Positions 1 to 8,900 are shown, counted from the first letter of the stretch. The stretch: 64,000 nucleotides of DNA from Berkiella sp964606325 (GCA_964606325.1 CAZSGE010000005.1:62001-126000), one strand, 5' to 3'. The notes: generated by a model not told the origin, from the sequence alone. Numbers and translations are program-made.

Positions 1-705
1 GGCGGCTTTAACGATTTCATTGAAGCGCAAATGCCAAGACAAAATATTATCGCGAAACTACAAACAGCACGTGCAGTTGCCCAACCTGGAAAGCAATTTG
101 CATATCATAACGCCATGTATGGTGTGGTTGAGGATGTGATTACCACTGCCTCAGGAAAGCCCCTGCCACAAACCTTAAAAGATGAAATGTTTATTCCTCT
201 GGGTATGAGACATGCTTGTGTAGGATATCAACCCTTATTACTCTCTACTAATAAGGCATATCCACATGTGCCCAACGGAAGAGGCAAATACGTACCTGCT
301 CAACACTATTCAAATGCCTATTATTCCTTCCTTGCGGCTGGCGGTGTTAATGCGTCCGTAGAAGACATGGTGCCGTTTTTGCAAATGTATTTAGGGAAAT
401 CCACTGATATTGTTTCATCAAACACCTTAGAAGAACTGACGAAACCTTTTATTAAAAACAATAGGGCTGTGATGATTTCTGAAGCCCGCAAAGGCCGGGT
501 AAAAGACACTTACTATGGTTTGGGATGGCATTCTATGAATTACGCTCAGCATAAAGTTATTTACCACCAGGGCCATTTAAAAGGGTTTAGAAACTTTATG
601 GGTTTTATGCCTGAAGAAGTCGGGATTGTTATCCTGACCAATGCTGATAAAAGACATGCTTCAAAAATAGCGCTTAAGTTTTTTGATGCTTATTTGAATT
701 CATAA
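1..705 (+). CDS. Beta-lactamase-family serine hydrolase, C-terminal part
   Basis: The reading frame is already open at base 1, so the 5' part of the gene, including the SxxK nucleophile, lies outside the window. The visible ~234 residues show the second catalytic motif of the class C beta-lactamase / penicillin-binding-protein-like esterase family (PF00144), Y-H-N in FAYHNAMYGVVEDVI, and near the end an HQGHLKGF segment that takes the place of the KTG motif. The protein ends in a typical GIVILTNAD strand. Family members are periplasmic or secreted hydrolases acting on peptides or esters; the substrate cannot be told here. The last ~25 bases of the gene are approximately repeated at 891-917, on the far side of a repeat block. 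Confidence 0.85.
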   Translation, partial: GGFNDFIEAQMPRQNIIAKLQTARAVAQPGKQFAYHNAMYGVVEDVITTASGKPLPQTLKDEMFIPLGMRHACVGYQPLLLSTNKAYPHVPNGRGKYVPAQHYSNAYYSFLAAGGVNASVEDMVPFLQMYLGKSTDIVSSNTLEELTKPFIKNNRAVMISEARKGRVKDTYYGLGWHSMNYAQHKVIYHQGHLKGFRNFMGFMPEEVGIVILTNADKRHASKIALKFFDAYLNS

Positions 706-720
706 GCAACGACAAGAAAA

Positions 721-880
721 GTATCTGTCATCCTAAGTGAAACGAAGGATCTCCATGAGAGATTCTTCGCTACGCTCAGAAATACAAGAAAACGATTAAG
801 CAACGTCAACAAAAGTATCTGTCATCCTGAGTGAAACGAAGGATCTCCATGAGAGATTCTTCGCTACGCTCAGAATGACA
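721..880. repeat. Two tandem copies of a ~60-bp palindromic repeat
   Basis: Bases 727-786 and 821-880 are near-identical copies. Each starts GTCATCCTGAGTGAAACGAA and ends CGCTACGCTCAGAATGACA (or close to it). The two halves of each copy are an imperfect inverted repeat, so each can fold into a long hairpin around ATCTCCATGAGAGAT. The flanks are also duplicated: GCAACG(A/T)CAA(G/C)AAAAGTATCT precedes both copies. This looks like a dispersed REP- or MITE-type chromosomal repeat. No protein is encoded. Confidence 0.75.
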
Positions 881-945
881 AGAATATAGGTTCTTTGATG
901 CTTATTGAATTCTTAAGGATCTCGGGTGCATACCCTGATCTTAGG

Positions 946-1071
946 AAAATCCCCCCGTTCAACTTCGTTGAACGACCCCCTTTAGAAAGTGGGGCTTTGT
1001 TCGCTTCGCTCACGAATACCAGATCCTACTCTTATTAGTGAGCGTAGCGAGTCTTCGAGCGGGGGATTTAG
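946..1071. repeat. MITE-like inverted-repeat element
   Basis: The outer ends AAAATCCCCCCG (946-957) and CGGGGGATTTA (about 1060-1070) are near-complementary. Inside are a perfect GTTCAAC-TTC-GTTGAAC hairpin (957-973) and a long inverted repeat, TCGCTTCGCTCAC (1001-1013) with GTGAGCGTAGCGA (1038-1050). It sits just downstream of the efflux gene on the minus strand and may fold at that transcript's end. It has no coding capacity. A small non-autonomous element is the best reading; mobility is inferred from shape only. Confidence 0.5.
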
Positions 1072-1078
1072 GTTCTTA

Positions 1079-4000
1079 TTACCCCTGCCCTTCCTGTGGT
1101 TCCAACTTTGGCTCAGGCTCAGGCAACTTAACCGAGGTCAATTTCTTACCCGCCAAATTACGTAACAACACATAGAAGACAGGTGTGAGGAATAAACCAA
1201 AGAAAGTCACCCCTAACATGCCGTAGAATACGGCAATTCCCATGGCATGACGCATTTCTGAACCTGCACCAGTAGATGTCACTAATGGCACAACGCCCAT
1301 AATGAATGCAAAAGATGTCATGAGAATAGGACGTAACCGTAATTTTACTGATTCCAATGCAGCCTCAACGGTGGATCTTCCTTGTAGCTCTAATTCTCGT
1401 GCAAACTCCACAATTAATATAGAGTTCTTACAAGCAAGCCCAACTAACACTATTAGCGCAATTTGCGTGAAAATATTGTTATCACCGCCACTAAACCACA
1501 CCGCGGTAATAGCACATAGCAAGCACATAGGTACAATTAAGATCACGGCCAAAGGTAAGGTTAAACTCTCATATTGTGCAGCAAGCACTAAAAATACCAA
1601 CAACACACATAAAACAAAAATATACACGCCACTATCACCAGCCAAGATTTGCTGATAGGTAAGTTCCGTCCACTCAAAGCTCATTCCTTTGGGAAGCGTT
1701 TTGGTAACAATATCTTCTATTAATGCTTGAGCTTGACCTGAAGAAACACCTGGTGCGGGACCACCATTGATATCGGCTGTTCTATAGCCGTTATAACGCA
1801 TCGAACGTTCTGGGCCATAACTTTGTGTCACTTGGATCACGCTACCTAAAGGCACCATTTCCCCACTCGCACTTCTGACTTTTAGTTTCGCTATATCTTG
1901 CGCGCGCGCTCTAAATGGAGCATCTGCTTGAGCAATAACCTGGTAGGTACGACCAAATTTATTAAAATCATTGACATACAATGAACCTAAATAAATTTGC
2001 ATGGTCTCAAAAATGGAAGTGATTGGGATCCCAAGCTGTTTGGCTTTGGTTCTATCCACATCGACATAAAGTTGTGGCACATTGATTTGATAACCACTAA
2101 ACACGCCAGCCAACCCCGGAGTCTGCCATGCCTGACCTTGAATAGCTTGTATGACTTGATACAGCGCTTCATCACCTAACTCACCGCGATCTTCAATCTG
2201 CAATTTAAAACCACCAGTTGTACCTAAGCCCAAAATTGGCGGCGGCGGTAACAACATCACAAACGCATCTTGAATGCCACCAAACTGCATATTGATTTGT
2301 TGTGCAATTTCTTGTGCGCTGTGCTTGCGATCTTTGAAGGGTTTTAAAGTAACAAACACAATCCCTGCATTAGAACTGACGGTAAAACCATTAATAGAAA
2401 GTCCCGCAAACTCTACTGCATGCTCGACCCCTGGTGTGTTAAGAGCAACATCAGACATACGACGAATTACACTTTCTGTTCTATCGAGTGACGCACCATC
2501 AGGTAGTTGCGCAAACCCAATTAGATAGTTTTTGTCTTGCGCAGGAATATAACCGGTAGGCACTTGTTTAAAAATTAAGAAAGTTGCGCCTATTAATATT
2601 GCATAAACGCCCATCGCGAGCGATTTACGATTTAAAATGCGCCCTACCTGAGACTGGTAACGCATGGAAGCTGATTTAAAGTAATGGTTAAAAGGTCTAA
2701 ACAACCAGCCTAGTTTATTATCCATGAACCGGGTTAAAGCATCTTTAGGAGCGTCATGGCTCTTTAACAGCAATGCTGCCATGGCTGGACTTAATGTCAA
2801 AGAATTAAAGGCCGAGATGACAGTAGAAATGGCAATTGTTAAAGCAAACTGTTTATAAAATTGACCATTTAATCCGCTTACAAACGCAATCGGCACAAAT
2901 ACCGCGATCAGCGTTAAACTGATGGCAATGATAGGGCCGCTGACTTCTTTCATGGCTTGATAAGAGGCTTGTTTGGGCGTTAATCCCGCCTCAATATTGC
3001 GCTCCACATTTTCAACCACCACGATGGCATCATCCACCACAATACCAATCGCTAACACTAAGCCGAATAAGGAGAGTGCGTTAATCGAAAAACCAAAAGG
3101 CAACATAAGAGCAAATGTACCAACGATGGATACCGGTACTGCCAATAAAGGAATAATCGAGGCACGCCAGGTTTGCAAGAATAAAATGACAACAAGGACA
3201 ACCAAAGCAATCGCTTCAAATAACGTTATCACTACCGCTTTAATGGAATCTTTCACAAAAGTGGTAGGATCATAGATAATCGAATAATCCACATCCTCTG
3301 GAAAATCTCGTTTAAGCTCTGCCATGGCTTTGCGTACATTATTAGACACTTCAATCGTGTTGGCACCTGAGGCCTGAAAAATCCCCAACGCAACAGCAGG
3401 TTTATTGTCTAGCATCGATCGCAGTAAATAATGCGAGCCGCCCAATTCAATACGAGCAACATCTTTGAGTCTTGTTATCGCGCCATCTGGGGAGGATTTG
3501 ATAATAATGTTGGCAAATTCTTCTTCAGATTGCAGCCTTCCCTTAGTATTAATATTTAATTGCAAATCTAATCCAGGCAATGACGGAGCAGATCCAATTA
3601 CACCGGCAGCAACTTGGATATTTTGTTCACGAATCGCATGAACAACATCGCTGGCAAGCAATCCGCGAGAGGCTATCTTGTCTGGATCAAGCCAAACCCG
3701 CATTGCATAATCACTGCCACCAAATATCTCCACATGACCTACACCAGGTAAGCGAGTTAACCTGTCTTTAATATTTAAAGTGGCATAGTTACCTAAGTAC
3801 AACATGTCATAGCGCTCATTTGGCGATAACACATGCACAACCATGGTTAAATCTGACGAACTTTTTACCGCAGAAACACCAAATTGACGCACCACATCTG
3901 GCAAACGTGGCAAGGCTTGATTTACTCGATTTTGTACTAACTGTTGTGCTTTATCTGGATCTGTCCCAATTTTAAAAGTAATCGTGAGAGTCATCTGACC

Positions 4001-4261
4001 ATCAGAAGTACCTTGCGATGACATATATAGCATGTCTTCAACACCATTGATCTGCTCTTCTAATGGAGCAGCAACGGTTTCAGCAATGGTTTTAGGATTG
4101 GCTCCTGGGAAGGAAGCACGTACCACAACTGAGGGTGGAACCACTTCAGGATATTCAGAAATTGGCAGTTGCCAAATTGAAATAAAGCCAGCAATAAAAA
4201 TAAGTAAAGATAATACCCCTGCAAATATAGGTCTATCTATAAAAAATCGAGAAATGTTCAT
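1079..4261 (-). CDS. RND multidrug efflux permease, HAE1 family (AcrB/MexB-like)
   Basis: A 1060-residue inner-membrane proton/drug antiporter, full length for the HAE1 family. The start MNISRFFIDRPIFAGVLSLL gives the first membrane helix. The fourth helix has the proton-relay pair Asp-Asp in GIVVDDAIVVVENVERN, a hallmark of AcrB-type drug pumps rather than metal pumps. The periplasmic porter and docking segments (FPGANPKTIAETV, RLPGVGHVEIFGG) and the repeated second half are intact. The start codon overlaps the stop of the adaptor gene upstream by 4 bases (ATGA), so the two are translationally coupled. No outer-membrane TolC partner or TetR-type repressor lies beside it, so a TolC encoded elsewhere is probably shared. 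Substrate range is unknown. Confidence 0.95.
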   Translation of the reverse strand: MNISRFFIDRPIFAGVLSLLIFIAGFISIWQLPISEYPEVVPPSVVVRASFPGANPKTIAETVAAPLEEQINGVEDMLYMSSQGTSDGQMTLTITFKIGTDPDKAQQLVQNRVNQALPRLPDVVRQFGVSAVKSSSDLTMVVHVLSPNERYDMLYLGNYATLNIKDRLTRLPGVGHVEIFGGSDYAMRVWLDPDKIASRGLLASDVVHAIREQNIQVAAGVIGSAPSLPGLDLQLNINTKGRLQSEEEFANIIIKSSPDGAITRLKDVARIELGGSHYLLRSMLDNKPAVALGIFQASGANTIEVSNNVRKAMAELKRDFPEDVDYSIIYDPTTFVKDSIKAVVITLFEAIALVVLVVILFLQTWRASIIPLLAVPVSIVGTFALMLPFGFSINALSLFGLVLAIGIVVDDAIVVVENVERNIEAGLTPKQASYQAMKEVSGPIIAISLTLIAVFVPIAFVSGLNGQFYKQFALTIAISTVISAFNSLTLSPAMAALLLKSHDAPKDALTRFMDNKLGWLFRPFNHYFKSASMRYQSQVGRILNRKSLAMGVYAILIGATFLIFKQVPTGYIPAQDKNYLIGFAQLPDGASLDRTESVIRRMSDVALNTPGVEHAVEFAGLSINGFTVSSNAGIVFVTLKPFKDRKHSAQEIAQQINMQFGGIQDAFVMLLPPPPILGLGTTGGFKLQIEDRGELGDEALYQVIQAIQGQAWQTPGLAGVFSGYQINVPQLYVDVDRTKAKQLGIPITSIFETMQIYLGSLYVNDFNKFGRTYQVIAQADAPFRARAQDIAKLKVRSASGEMVPLGSVIQVTQSYGPERSMRYNGYRTADINGGPAPGVSSGQAQALIEDIVTKTLPKGMSFEWTELTYQQILAGDSGVYIFVLCVLLVFLVLAAQYESLTLPLAVILIVPMCLLCAITAVWFSGGDNNIFTQIALIVLVGLACKNSILIVEFARELELQGRSTVEAALESVKLRLRPILMTSFAFIMGVVPLVTSTGAGSEMRHAMGIAVFYGMLGVTFFGLFLTPVFYVLLRNLAGKKLTSVKLPEPEPKLEPQEGQG

Positions 4262-5436
4262 ACCTGTTCCTTAGGAGGTTTGATGGCGGCTGTTGTTTCC
4301 ATATCAACCAGTTCGGGAATAACCTCACTACCCGGTCTAGCACGCTGTAAACCGTTGACCACAATTTTGTCGCCCTTTTTCAAACCATCTTGTATCACGC
4401 GCAGCCCCTGAGACTGGCCACCCAATTTTACCTCACGATAGTTCACTTTATTATCAGCGCCAACCACCAACACAAATTTCTTATTTTGATCCGTGCCAAT
4501 AGCTCTATCTGTGATAAGCACAACACGTTGTCTTGCTGCATCCCCTAAATTGATTCTGGCAAAAAGCCCTGGTAGTAAGGTACCTTGTTCATTTTTGAAC
4601 ACCGCTCGCACCCTGATGGTGCCAGATGAGCTATTTAAACGATTATCAAAAGATTCAATGTAGCCAAGATGCGGTGTTCCCGTTTCATTAGCAAGCCCCA
4701 TTTGCACGGGAATCGAATTACCTGTATTGAGCCCCAATTTATTATTTTTTAGATACTCAAGATACGCTTGTTCATCAATTTCAAAATCAGCATAAATTGG
4801 TGAATGCGTGACAACTGTTGCCAGCACACGCACACCTGGCTCAACCAAATTTCCCACGGTAATTTCAGGGCGACTAATGATCCCTTTAATCGGTGAGTGA
4901 ATTAGCGTGTAATCTAAATTGATTTTGGCAGATTCCAATGCCGCTTTTGCGCTTTTTAATAAAGCTTGATTGACATTTAATGCATTTTTACGCGTATCGA
5001 ATTCACTTTGTGAAATAACATTGTCTTTGATTAATTTTTCAGCACGTTCAAACTCACTTAAGCTGAGCGCCATTTGTGCTTGCGCTGAGGTGTAGGCGCC
5101 TTGCGCTTTGGCATATTCGGCTGCAAATGGCTTGGAATCAATGCTAAACAACAAATCACCTTTATTGACGACTGCGCCGCTTTTATAATGAATTGCTTCA
5201 ATGGTTCCCGCGATCCGAGGACGAATTTCTACTTGCTCAAAAGCAGTTAAACGTCCGGAATATTCATTCCATTGTTGAATATCACGCTCAACAACTTGTG
5301 CCACACTAACAGGCATTGCCCCGCCATGATGTCCTTGCTGGCCAGGTCCATGCGACGAAAAATGTTGATAGGTAAAAAATGCAACGCCAGCAATAAGCGT
5401 TAGTCCGATTGTTCTTTTATTTAACCAACGTGGCAT
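4258..5436 (-). CDS. RND efflux periplasmic adaptor (AcrA/MexA-like)
   Basis: A 392-residue membrane-fusion protein, first gene of a two-gene operon with the HAE1 permease. The N-terminus (MPRWLNKRTIGLTLIAGVAFF) is an uncleaved inner-membrane anchor without a lipobox, followed by a His/Gly-rich linker (HGPGQQGHHGG). Then come the biotinyl-lipoyl half-motifs, an alpha-helical hairpin (about residues 95-165), the second lipoyl half (DYTLIHSPIKGIISRPEI) and the beta-barrel and membrane-proximal domains. An AGAGG ribosome-binding site precedes the ATG. The protein bridges the pump to an outer-membrane channel. The His-rich linker is a minor oddity; the paired permease argues for drugs rather than metals. 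Confidence 0.93.
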   Translation of the reverse strand: MPRWLNKRTIGLTLIAGVAFFTYQHFSSHGPGQQGHHGGAMPVSVAQVVERDIQQWNEYSGRLTAFEQVEIRPRIAGTIEAIHYKSGAVVNKGDLLFSIDSKPFAAEYAKAQGAYTSAQAQMALSLSEFERAEKLIKDNVISQSEFDTRKNALNVNQALLKSAKAALESAKINLDYTLIHSPIKGIISRPEITVGNLVEPGVRVLATVVTHSPIYADFEIDEQAYLEYLKNNKLGLNTGNSIPVQMGLANETGTPHLGYIESFDNRLNSSSGTIRVRAVFKNEQGTLLPGLFARINLGDAARQRVVLITDRAIGTDQNKKFVLVVGADNKVNYREVKLGGQSQGLRVIQDGLKKGDKIVVNGLQRARPGSEVIPELVDMETTAAIKPPKEQV

Positions 5437-5802
5437 GGAAGGCCTCTTTACTTTTCTTTGGATTCAAAAATTTCACTGTGAAGGCGCAAATACTGCGCGA
5501 TTGCAGACCTATCATAGTAGCTGATGCGCGCAAATGACGCTAGCAAATCAGCAAGAAAAAGCTTGATTTTGGAGAATTTTATTGATTCGAAAAGTAACTT
5601 GCCAACCACAATGTGTCATTTATCTAAGAAAAAAGTAGTTGCGTGATTTCAATTTCGTGTATTTCAACAATATGGCTAACATTTATGAGTCGTTGTTATC
5701 TTATTCATCGTAGGTCAAAAAAGACTTTGATTTTGGTGATTTTTGCATCTATGTTTTTTATCTATTGATTAAATTCATTGCAATAGTTTCCAGGAGTACC
5801 CG
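5437..5802. other. Divergent intergenic region between the efflux operon and a lipoprotein gene
   Basis: 366 bases with no supported gene. Both flanking genes are transcribed outward, so promoters for each should lie here; the half nearest 5803 is very A+T-rich. I saw no convincing palindromic operator, RNA gene or repeat. Confidence 0.4.
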
Positions 5803-6072
5803 ATGAAAACAAGATCAAAATTAGTACCAATGGTTGCACTCGTCTTTTTGGTTGGGTGTGATGGTATGAATCATACTGAACAAAATGTACTGGGCGGCGC
5901 TGTACTTGGTGCAGGTGCTGGCGCGCTTATTGGCGCTGCTGCAGGCGGCCATGGCGCAGGAGTAGGTGCTTTAATTGGTGCCGGCGTTGGCGCGTTGGGC
6001 GGAGCACTCTACGATAATGCCAAATATGGCAATCGCTACTATGCTGACCGTTACTACGGGTACGAATACTAA
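5803..6072 (+). CDS. Small glycine-zipper outer-membrane lipoprotein
   Basis: An 89-residue protein with a lipoprotein signal peptide (MKTRSKLVPMVALVFLVGCD; Cys19 would be lipidated). A glycine-zipper segment follows (GAVLGAGAGALIGAAAGG, then GAGVGALIGAGVGALGGAL), as in the YMGG / 17-kDa-surface-antigen type proteins that insert in or line the envelope. The tail is Tyr-rich (YGNRYYADRYYGYEY). A CAGGAGT ribosome-binding site sits 7 bases before the ATG. It appears monocistronic, with a BON-domain envelope protein next on the same strand. Its function in this family is poorly defined; an envelope structural role is inference. Confidence 0.8.
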   Translation: MKTRSKLVPMVALVFLVGCDGMNHTEQNVLGGAVLGAGAGALIGAAAGGHGAGVGALIGAGVGALGGALYDNAKYGNRYYADRYYGYEY

Positions 6073-6179
6073 GAGCCCTTGAAATCGTGCTGCGCTAAGG
6101 ATCAGCGCATCACCTAGTTTAGCCTTGAGATTTTGCCTTAGCTCCTATCAAGATATGTTTATTCTCTAAGGAGAATGTC

Positions 6180-6578
6180 ATGAAAGCATTGAAAATTTGC
6201 GTTTGTGCCCTAACTCTTGCTTGTGCTGGCAGCACATTTGCGGCAGAAGAATCCGTAAATTCAATTGCAGCATTATTGCCTTCCAAATCCACCGAAGTGA
6301 AAGACGCTGTTAAAAAAGAAGTGAGCGAAACCAAGCAATATCTTTCAGATACCGAAATCACCGCCAAAATAAAAGAAACTTTTATCAAAGAAAAACTCTT
6401 TGGCAAAGAAGAAATCTCTGCGATGGGAATCAGTGTTAAAACTGTCAAAGGTGTGGTTACATTAACCGGCAAGGCAGCTAGCCAAGAAGATGCTGACCAT
6501 GCTATCAAACTTGCAAAAAGTGTTGAGGGTGTTAAAGATGTAAAATCTAAAATTAAAGTAAAGGCTGCTAAGAAATAA
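6180..6578 (+). CDS. Periplasmic BON-domain protein (OsmY-like)
   Basis: A 132-residue exported protein. The signal peptide MKALKICVCALTLACAGSTFAA is followed by a short acidic/lysine-rich linker and a single BON domain (about residues 58-130), with the characteristic AMGISVKTVKGVVTLTGKA and SVEGVKDVKSKIKV strands. BON domains bind phospholipid surfaces, and OsmY-type proteins are induced by envelope or osmotic stress. OsmY itself has two BON domains; this one has one. An AAGGAG ribosome-binding site lies just before the ATG. It follows the glycine-zipper lipoprotein by 107 bases and may be read with it. Confidence 0.85.
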   Translation: MKALKICVCALTLACAGSTFAAEESVNSIAALLPSKSTEVKDAVKKEVSETKQYLSDTEITAKIKETFIKEKLFGKEEISAMGISVKTVKGVVTLTGKAASQEDADHAIKLAKSVEGVKDVKSKIKVKAAKK

Positions 6579-6623
6579 CTGCTTATGCTGCGCTCACCTA
6601 TGCAGCACTTTTACCGGAGCGGA

Positions 6624-7187
6624 TTAGCGCTTAAGTTCAATATTAAAATTCACATTTACTTCATCTTTTACCTCAGATGTATTTGCCCATTCTCCTTGCC
6701 CCACACCAAACGCTGTGCGTGACAAAATCGCTGCGCCATGTAATTTCATTGCATTTGGCGTGCTTTCATCTAAAACAACTTCTACTTGAATAGGTGATTT
6801 TTTGTCACGGACTGTTAAGTCACCCTTTATAAGAAATCCCTTTTTATCTGGCATAATTAAGGTTGACTCAAATGAAGCTTCTGGAAAAGCGGTCGTGTCA
6901 AACCAGTCGATTGTTTTAAGCATTGCTGCTAATTCTTGAAAACCAGCCGACACCGAGTCCATATCTACGGTCAATTTGATTTTGCTCTCTTTAAGGTTGT
7001 TTGCATCGAATATAATATCGCCATCAAATTTTTTAAATTCGCCTGTAACTGGCGCGTTATTTTGCGTTGCTGTAAATTTAATTACACTACTGTTGGGCAC
7101 AATTTGCCAGCTTGGCGCTTGAGCAAATGAAGACAAACTAATCAAAATAGATAGCGCGCCAACGACCGACAATGTTAATTTGTTCAC
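6624..7187 (-). CDS. YceI-family periplasmic lipid-binding protein
   Basis: A 187-residue secreted protein with signal peptide MNKLTLSVVGALSILISLSSFAQA. The YceI beta-barrel follows (WQIVPNSSVIKFTATQNNAPVTGEF start; SRTAFGVGQGEW motif near the end). Structures of the family show a lipocalin-like barrel that binds a polyisoprenoid chain. The gene is the last of three: its start overlaps the stop of the cytochrome b561 gene by 4 bases. YceI and cytochrome b561 often travel together, suggesting a quinone- or isoprenoid-linked redox role, but no activity has been shown that can be read from sequence. Confidence 0.9.
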   Translation of the reverse strand: MNKLTLSVVGALSILISLSSFAQAPSWQIVPNSSVIKFTATQNNAPVTGEFKKFDGDIIFDANNLKESKIKLTVDMDSVSAGFQELAAMLKTIDWFDTTAFPEASFESTLIMPDKKGFLIKGDLTVRDKKSPIQVEVVLDESTPNAMKLHGAAILSRTAFGVGQGEWANTSEVKDEVNVNFNIELKR

Positions 7188-7723
7188 GGTAACATTCTCC
7201 TCAGGATATCGTCTTTATCAATAAAACGATGTTGTAATGCCGCGCCAATATGTGCACACAATGCGACAATCAAGGCATAGCCAAGCCAGTGATGGCTCAA
7301 AACAAGCTGATCACGTAAATAGATACTGGGAGAAACTAAATCAGGCAACACAAAAAGACCAAAAAACGACACTGGCAATCCAGAAGCACTTGAGAGCAAC
7401 CAACCTGATACAGGTAGCGCTAACATAAAGAAATATAAACTAAAATGAACACTGTGAGCCGCAAAGCGTTGCCAAGAAGGCATCGTGATTGGCAACTGCG
7501 GCGTCACGTTAAACCATCGCCACAAAATCCGCAACAAGGCCAATATAAACACCAAGACACCGAGTTCTTTATGCCAACCATAAAGTTTGAGCTTTAAAGC
7601 GCTGATAGGTATACGCACCATATACAAACCTAACGCTAACATCGTAAGAATCAACAACGCCATCATCCAATGCAAAGTTTGTGCAACGGCGCCGTATTTG
7701 TGCGTGGTATTTCTAAGACTCAC
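7184..7723 (-). CDS. Cytochrome b561 (di-heme membrane protein)
   Basis: A 179-residue inner-membrane protein with four predicted helices. Histidines are placed as in bacterial b561 proteins to hold two hemes b: HWMMALLILTM in helix 1, GWHKELGVLVF in helix 2, and the pair in HHWLGYALIVALCAHIGAAL. The start appears to be GTG with a weak AAGAG site upstream. It lies between two YceI genes, 8 bases after one and overlapping the other, so the three are co-transcribed. Family members pass electrons from the quinone pool (some oxidise superoxide); the partner here is not known. Confidence 0.9.
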   Translation of the reverse strand: MSLRNTTHKYGAVAQTLHWMMALLILTMLALGLYMVRIPISALKLKLYGWHKELGVLVFILALLRILWRWFNVTPQLPITMPSWQRFAAHSVHFSLYFFMLALPVSGWLLSSASGLPVSFFGLFVLPDLVSPSIYLRDQLVLSHHWLGYALIVALCAHIGAALQHRFIDKDDILRRMLP

Positions 7724-7731
7724 ATGTACTC

Positions 7732-8325
7732 TTATTTCTTTAAAATAGCCTCTCCTTGAATTTCTAAACTGACATCATCTCCTAACCCTGGCAAATAAGC
7801 TGTGATCCCAAAATCTGAACGTTTTATTTTCGCATTTGCTGAAAATCCAATCGTAGGTTGTTGCGTCAAAGCAGACAGTCCAATTTTATTGATGATCAAG
7901 TCAAGGCTTACGGGCTTTGATATTCCCTTTACTGTCAATATGCCTTCCACTTTGGCTGTTAAGTTACTTGTGGATTGAATTTTGTTGCTGACAAAGGTAG
8001 CTTTTGGAAACTGAGCAACATTAAAAAATTCTGCCCCTTTAAGATGCTCATCTAATCTTGAGATCCCTGTGACAAAATAGGCCACATCTATGTCAACATT
8101 GACACTGCAATTTTCGATTTTATCTTTGTCAAAAAGAATAGTCCCATTGGCATACCACTTACCAGAGGGCTCGGAGAAGCCAAAATGGTCAATATGCCAC
8201 ATCACATAGGTGTGATTAGGATCAAGTGTATAGGTTTCCCGTAAATCCTTTTTCTCATCGCTTGCTTGCAGCGTCATACCCACAATCATCAAAAGCAGTG
8301 CACACAGATATTGTAATTTGCGCAT
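7732..8325 (-). CDS. YceI-family periplasmic protein, first gene of the operon
   Basis: The start is placed at 8325 because a strong GGAGGTGAGG ribosome-binding site (8329-8338) stands immediately upstream and the protein then opens with a clean signal peptide, MRKLQYLCALLLMIVGMTLQA. A longer in-frame start at 8364 would bury it. The mature part is a YceI barrel (YTLDPNHTYVMWHIDHFGFS; KRSDFGITAYLPGLGDDVSL), about 197 residues in all. It diverges clearly from the YceI protein at 6624-7187, so the two are not a recent duplication. A role in binding an isoprenoid in the periplasm is known for the family; the ligand here is unknown. Confidence 0.88.
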   Translation of the reverse strand: MRKLQYLCALLLMIVGMTLQASDEKKDLRETYTLDPNHTYVMWHIDHFGFSEPSGKWYANGTILFDKDKIENCSVNVDIDVAYFVTGISRLDEHLKGAEFFNVAQFPKATFVSNKIQSTSNLTAKVEGILTVKGISKPVSLDLIINKIGLSALTQQPTIGFSANAKIKRSDFGITAYLPGLGDDVSLEIQGEAILKK

Positions 8326-8435
8326 AGTCCTCACCTCCATTTGAGTAATTATAGTTGTTGGCAAGCGCTTAGGTTAAAGAAGCAGCCCGTTTTACCGATG
8401 ACTTATTAAGGATGTGCGCAATGAGGGGGCATGGA

Positions 8436-8636
8436 ATGAAAGCACTATATATCACCACCGTTTTGATGGCTTGTTTAGCAAGTGGTTGCTCAACAACCGG
8501 ACATACCGAAGATCCATCCAGCAAAGTTGTGCAAAACTGTTGCAATGATGAAAACTACCAAAGCGGCTATTACTATAACGGCTATCAAGAAAATGGCTGG
8601 CGCTATTGCGTTAGTAAACGCGTAGAATACAAGTAA
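8436..8636 (+). CDS. Small Cys- and Tyr-rich lipoprotein
   Basis: The start at 8436 is chosen because GAGGGGG (8423-8429) is correctly spaced before it and the protein then begins with a lipoprotein signal, MKALYITTVLMACLASGC. A longer in-frame start at 8412 lacks a well-spaced site. The mature part is about 48 residues, with a vicinal Cys pair (QNCCNDENY), a Tyr-rich stretch (YQSGYYYNGYQENGW) and a last Cys in YCVSKRVEYK. No family recognised. It is probably an envelope-anchored peptide. A G+C-richer, possibly structured region follows it. Confidence 0.6.
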   Translation: MKALYITTVLMACLASGCSTTGHTEDPSSKVVQNCCNDENYQSGYYYNGYQENGWRYCVSKRVEYK

Positions 8637-8639
8637 TTG

Positions 8640-8900
8640 CGCAGGCAACGATACCATAAAAGCACAACAGCTCTTATCGGCTTCCGGCGTCGCGTCACCT
8701 AAAACAGTTAACGTAATAGGTGCACGCAAACGAAAACGGACCAATCGAGTTGAGCGAAGCTGTCCTCGCCCACATTCCCACGTTCACAGTAGGCGAACCT
8801 ACCCCTCCAAAGGGCCCAAGATGCACCCAAAAGGGAGCACGACCCGCAAGGAGATAAGGAACTCTTACCCGATGACAATATCGTTCCCTGCAATCTTATT
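8640..8900 (-). ncRNA. Candidate structured RNA or old element remnant
   Basis: This intergenic block is clearly G+C-richer than its neighbours and, read on the minus strand, is full of short stable stems: GTAGG-TTCG-CCTAC, a UUCG tetraloop hairpin (8789-8802); TGC-T-CCC-TTTT-GGG-T-GCA just upstream; and GGGCCC/GGAGGGG pairings. Open frames exist on the minus strand (8708-8893, 8490-8744) but have no ribosome-binding site or recognisable domain. I could not match it to RNase P, tmRNA, 6S or SRP RNA motifs. A structured transcript or the remains of a repeat are both possible. Confidence 0.3.

Noticed and set aside
721..880. CRISPR array
   Set aside because: Only two copies, each internally palindromic and without uniform unique spacers or cas genes.
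6119..6508. 129-codon minus-strand frame over the BON gene
   Set aside because: Antisense shadow of a well supported exported protein with a strong ribosome-binding site.
8490..8744. 84-codon minus-strand frame over the small lipoprotein
   Set aside because: It overlaps a better supported gene with a signal peptide and a good ribosome-binding site, and has no domain of its own.
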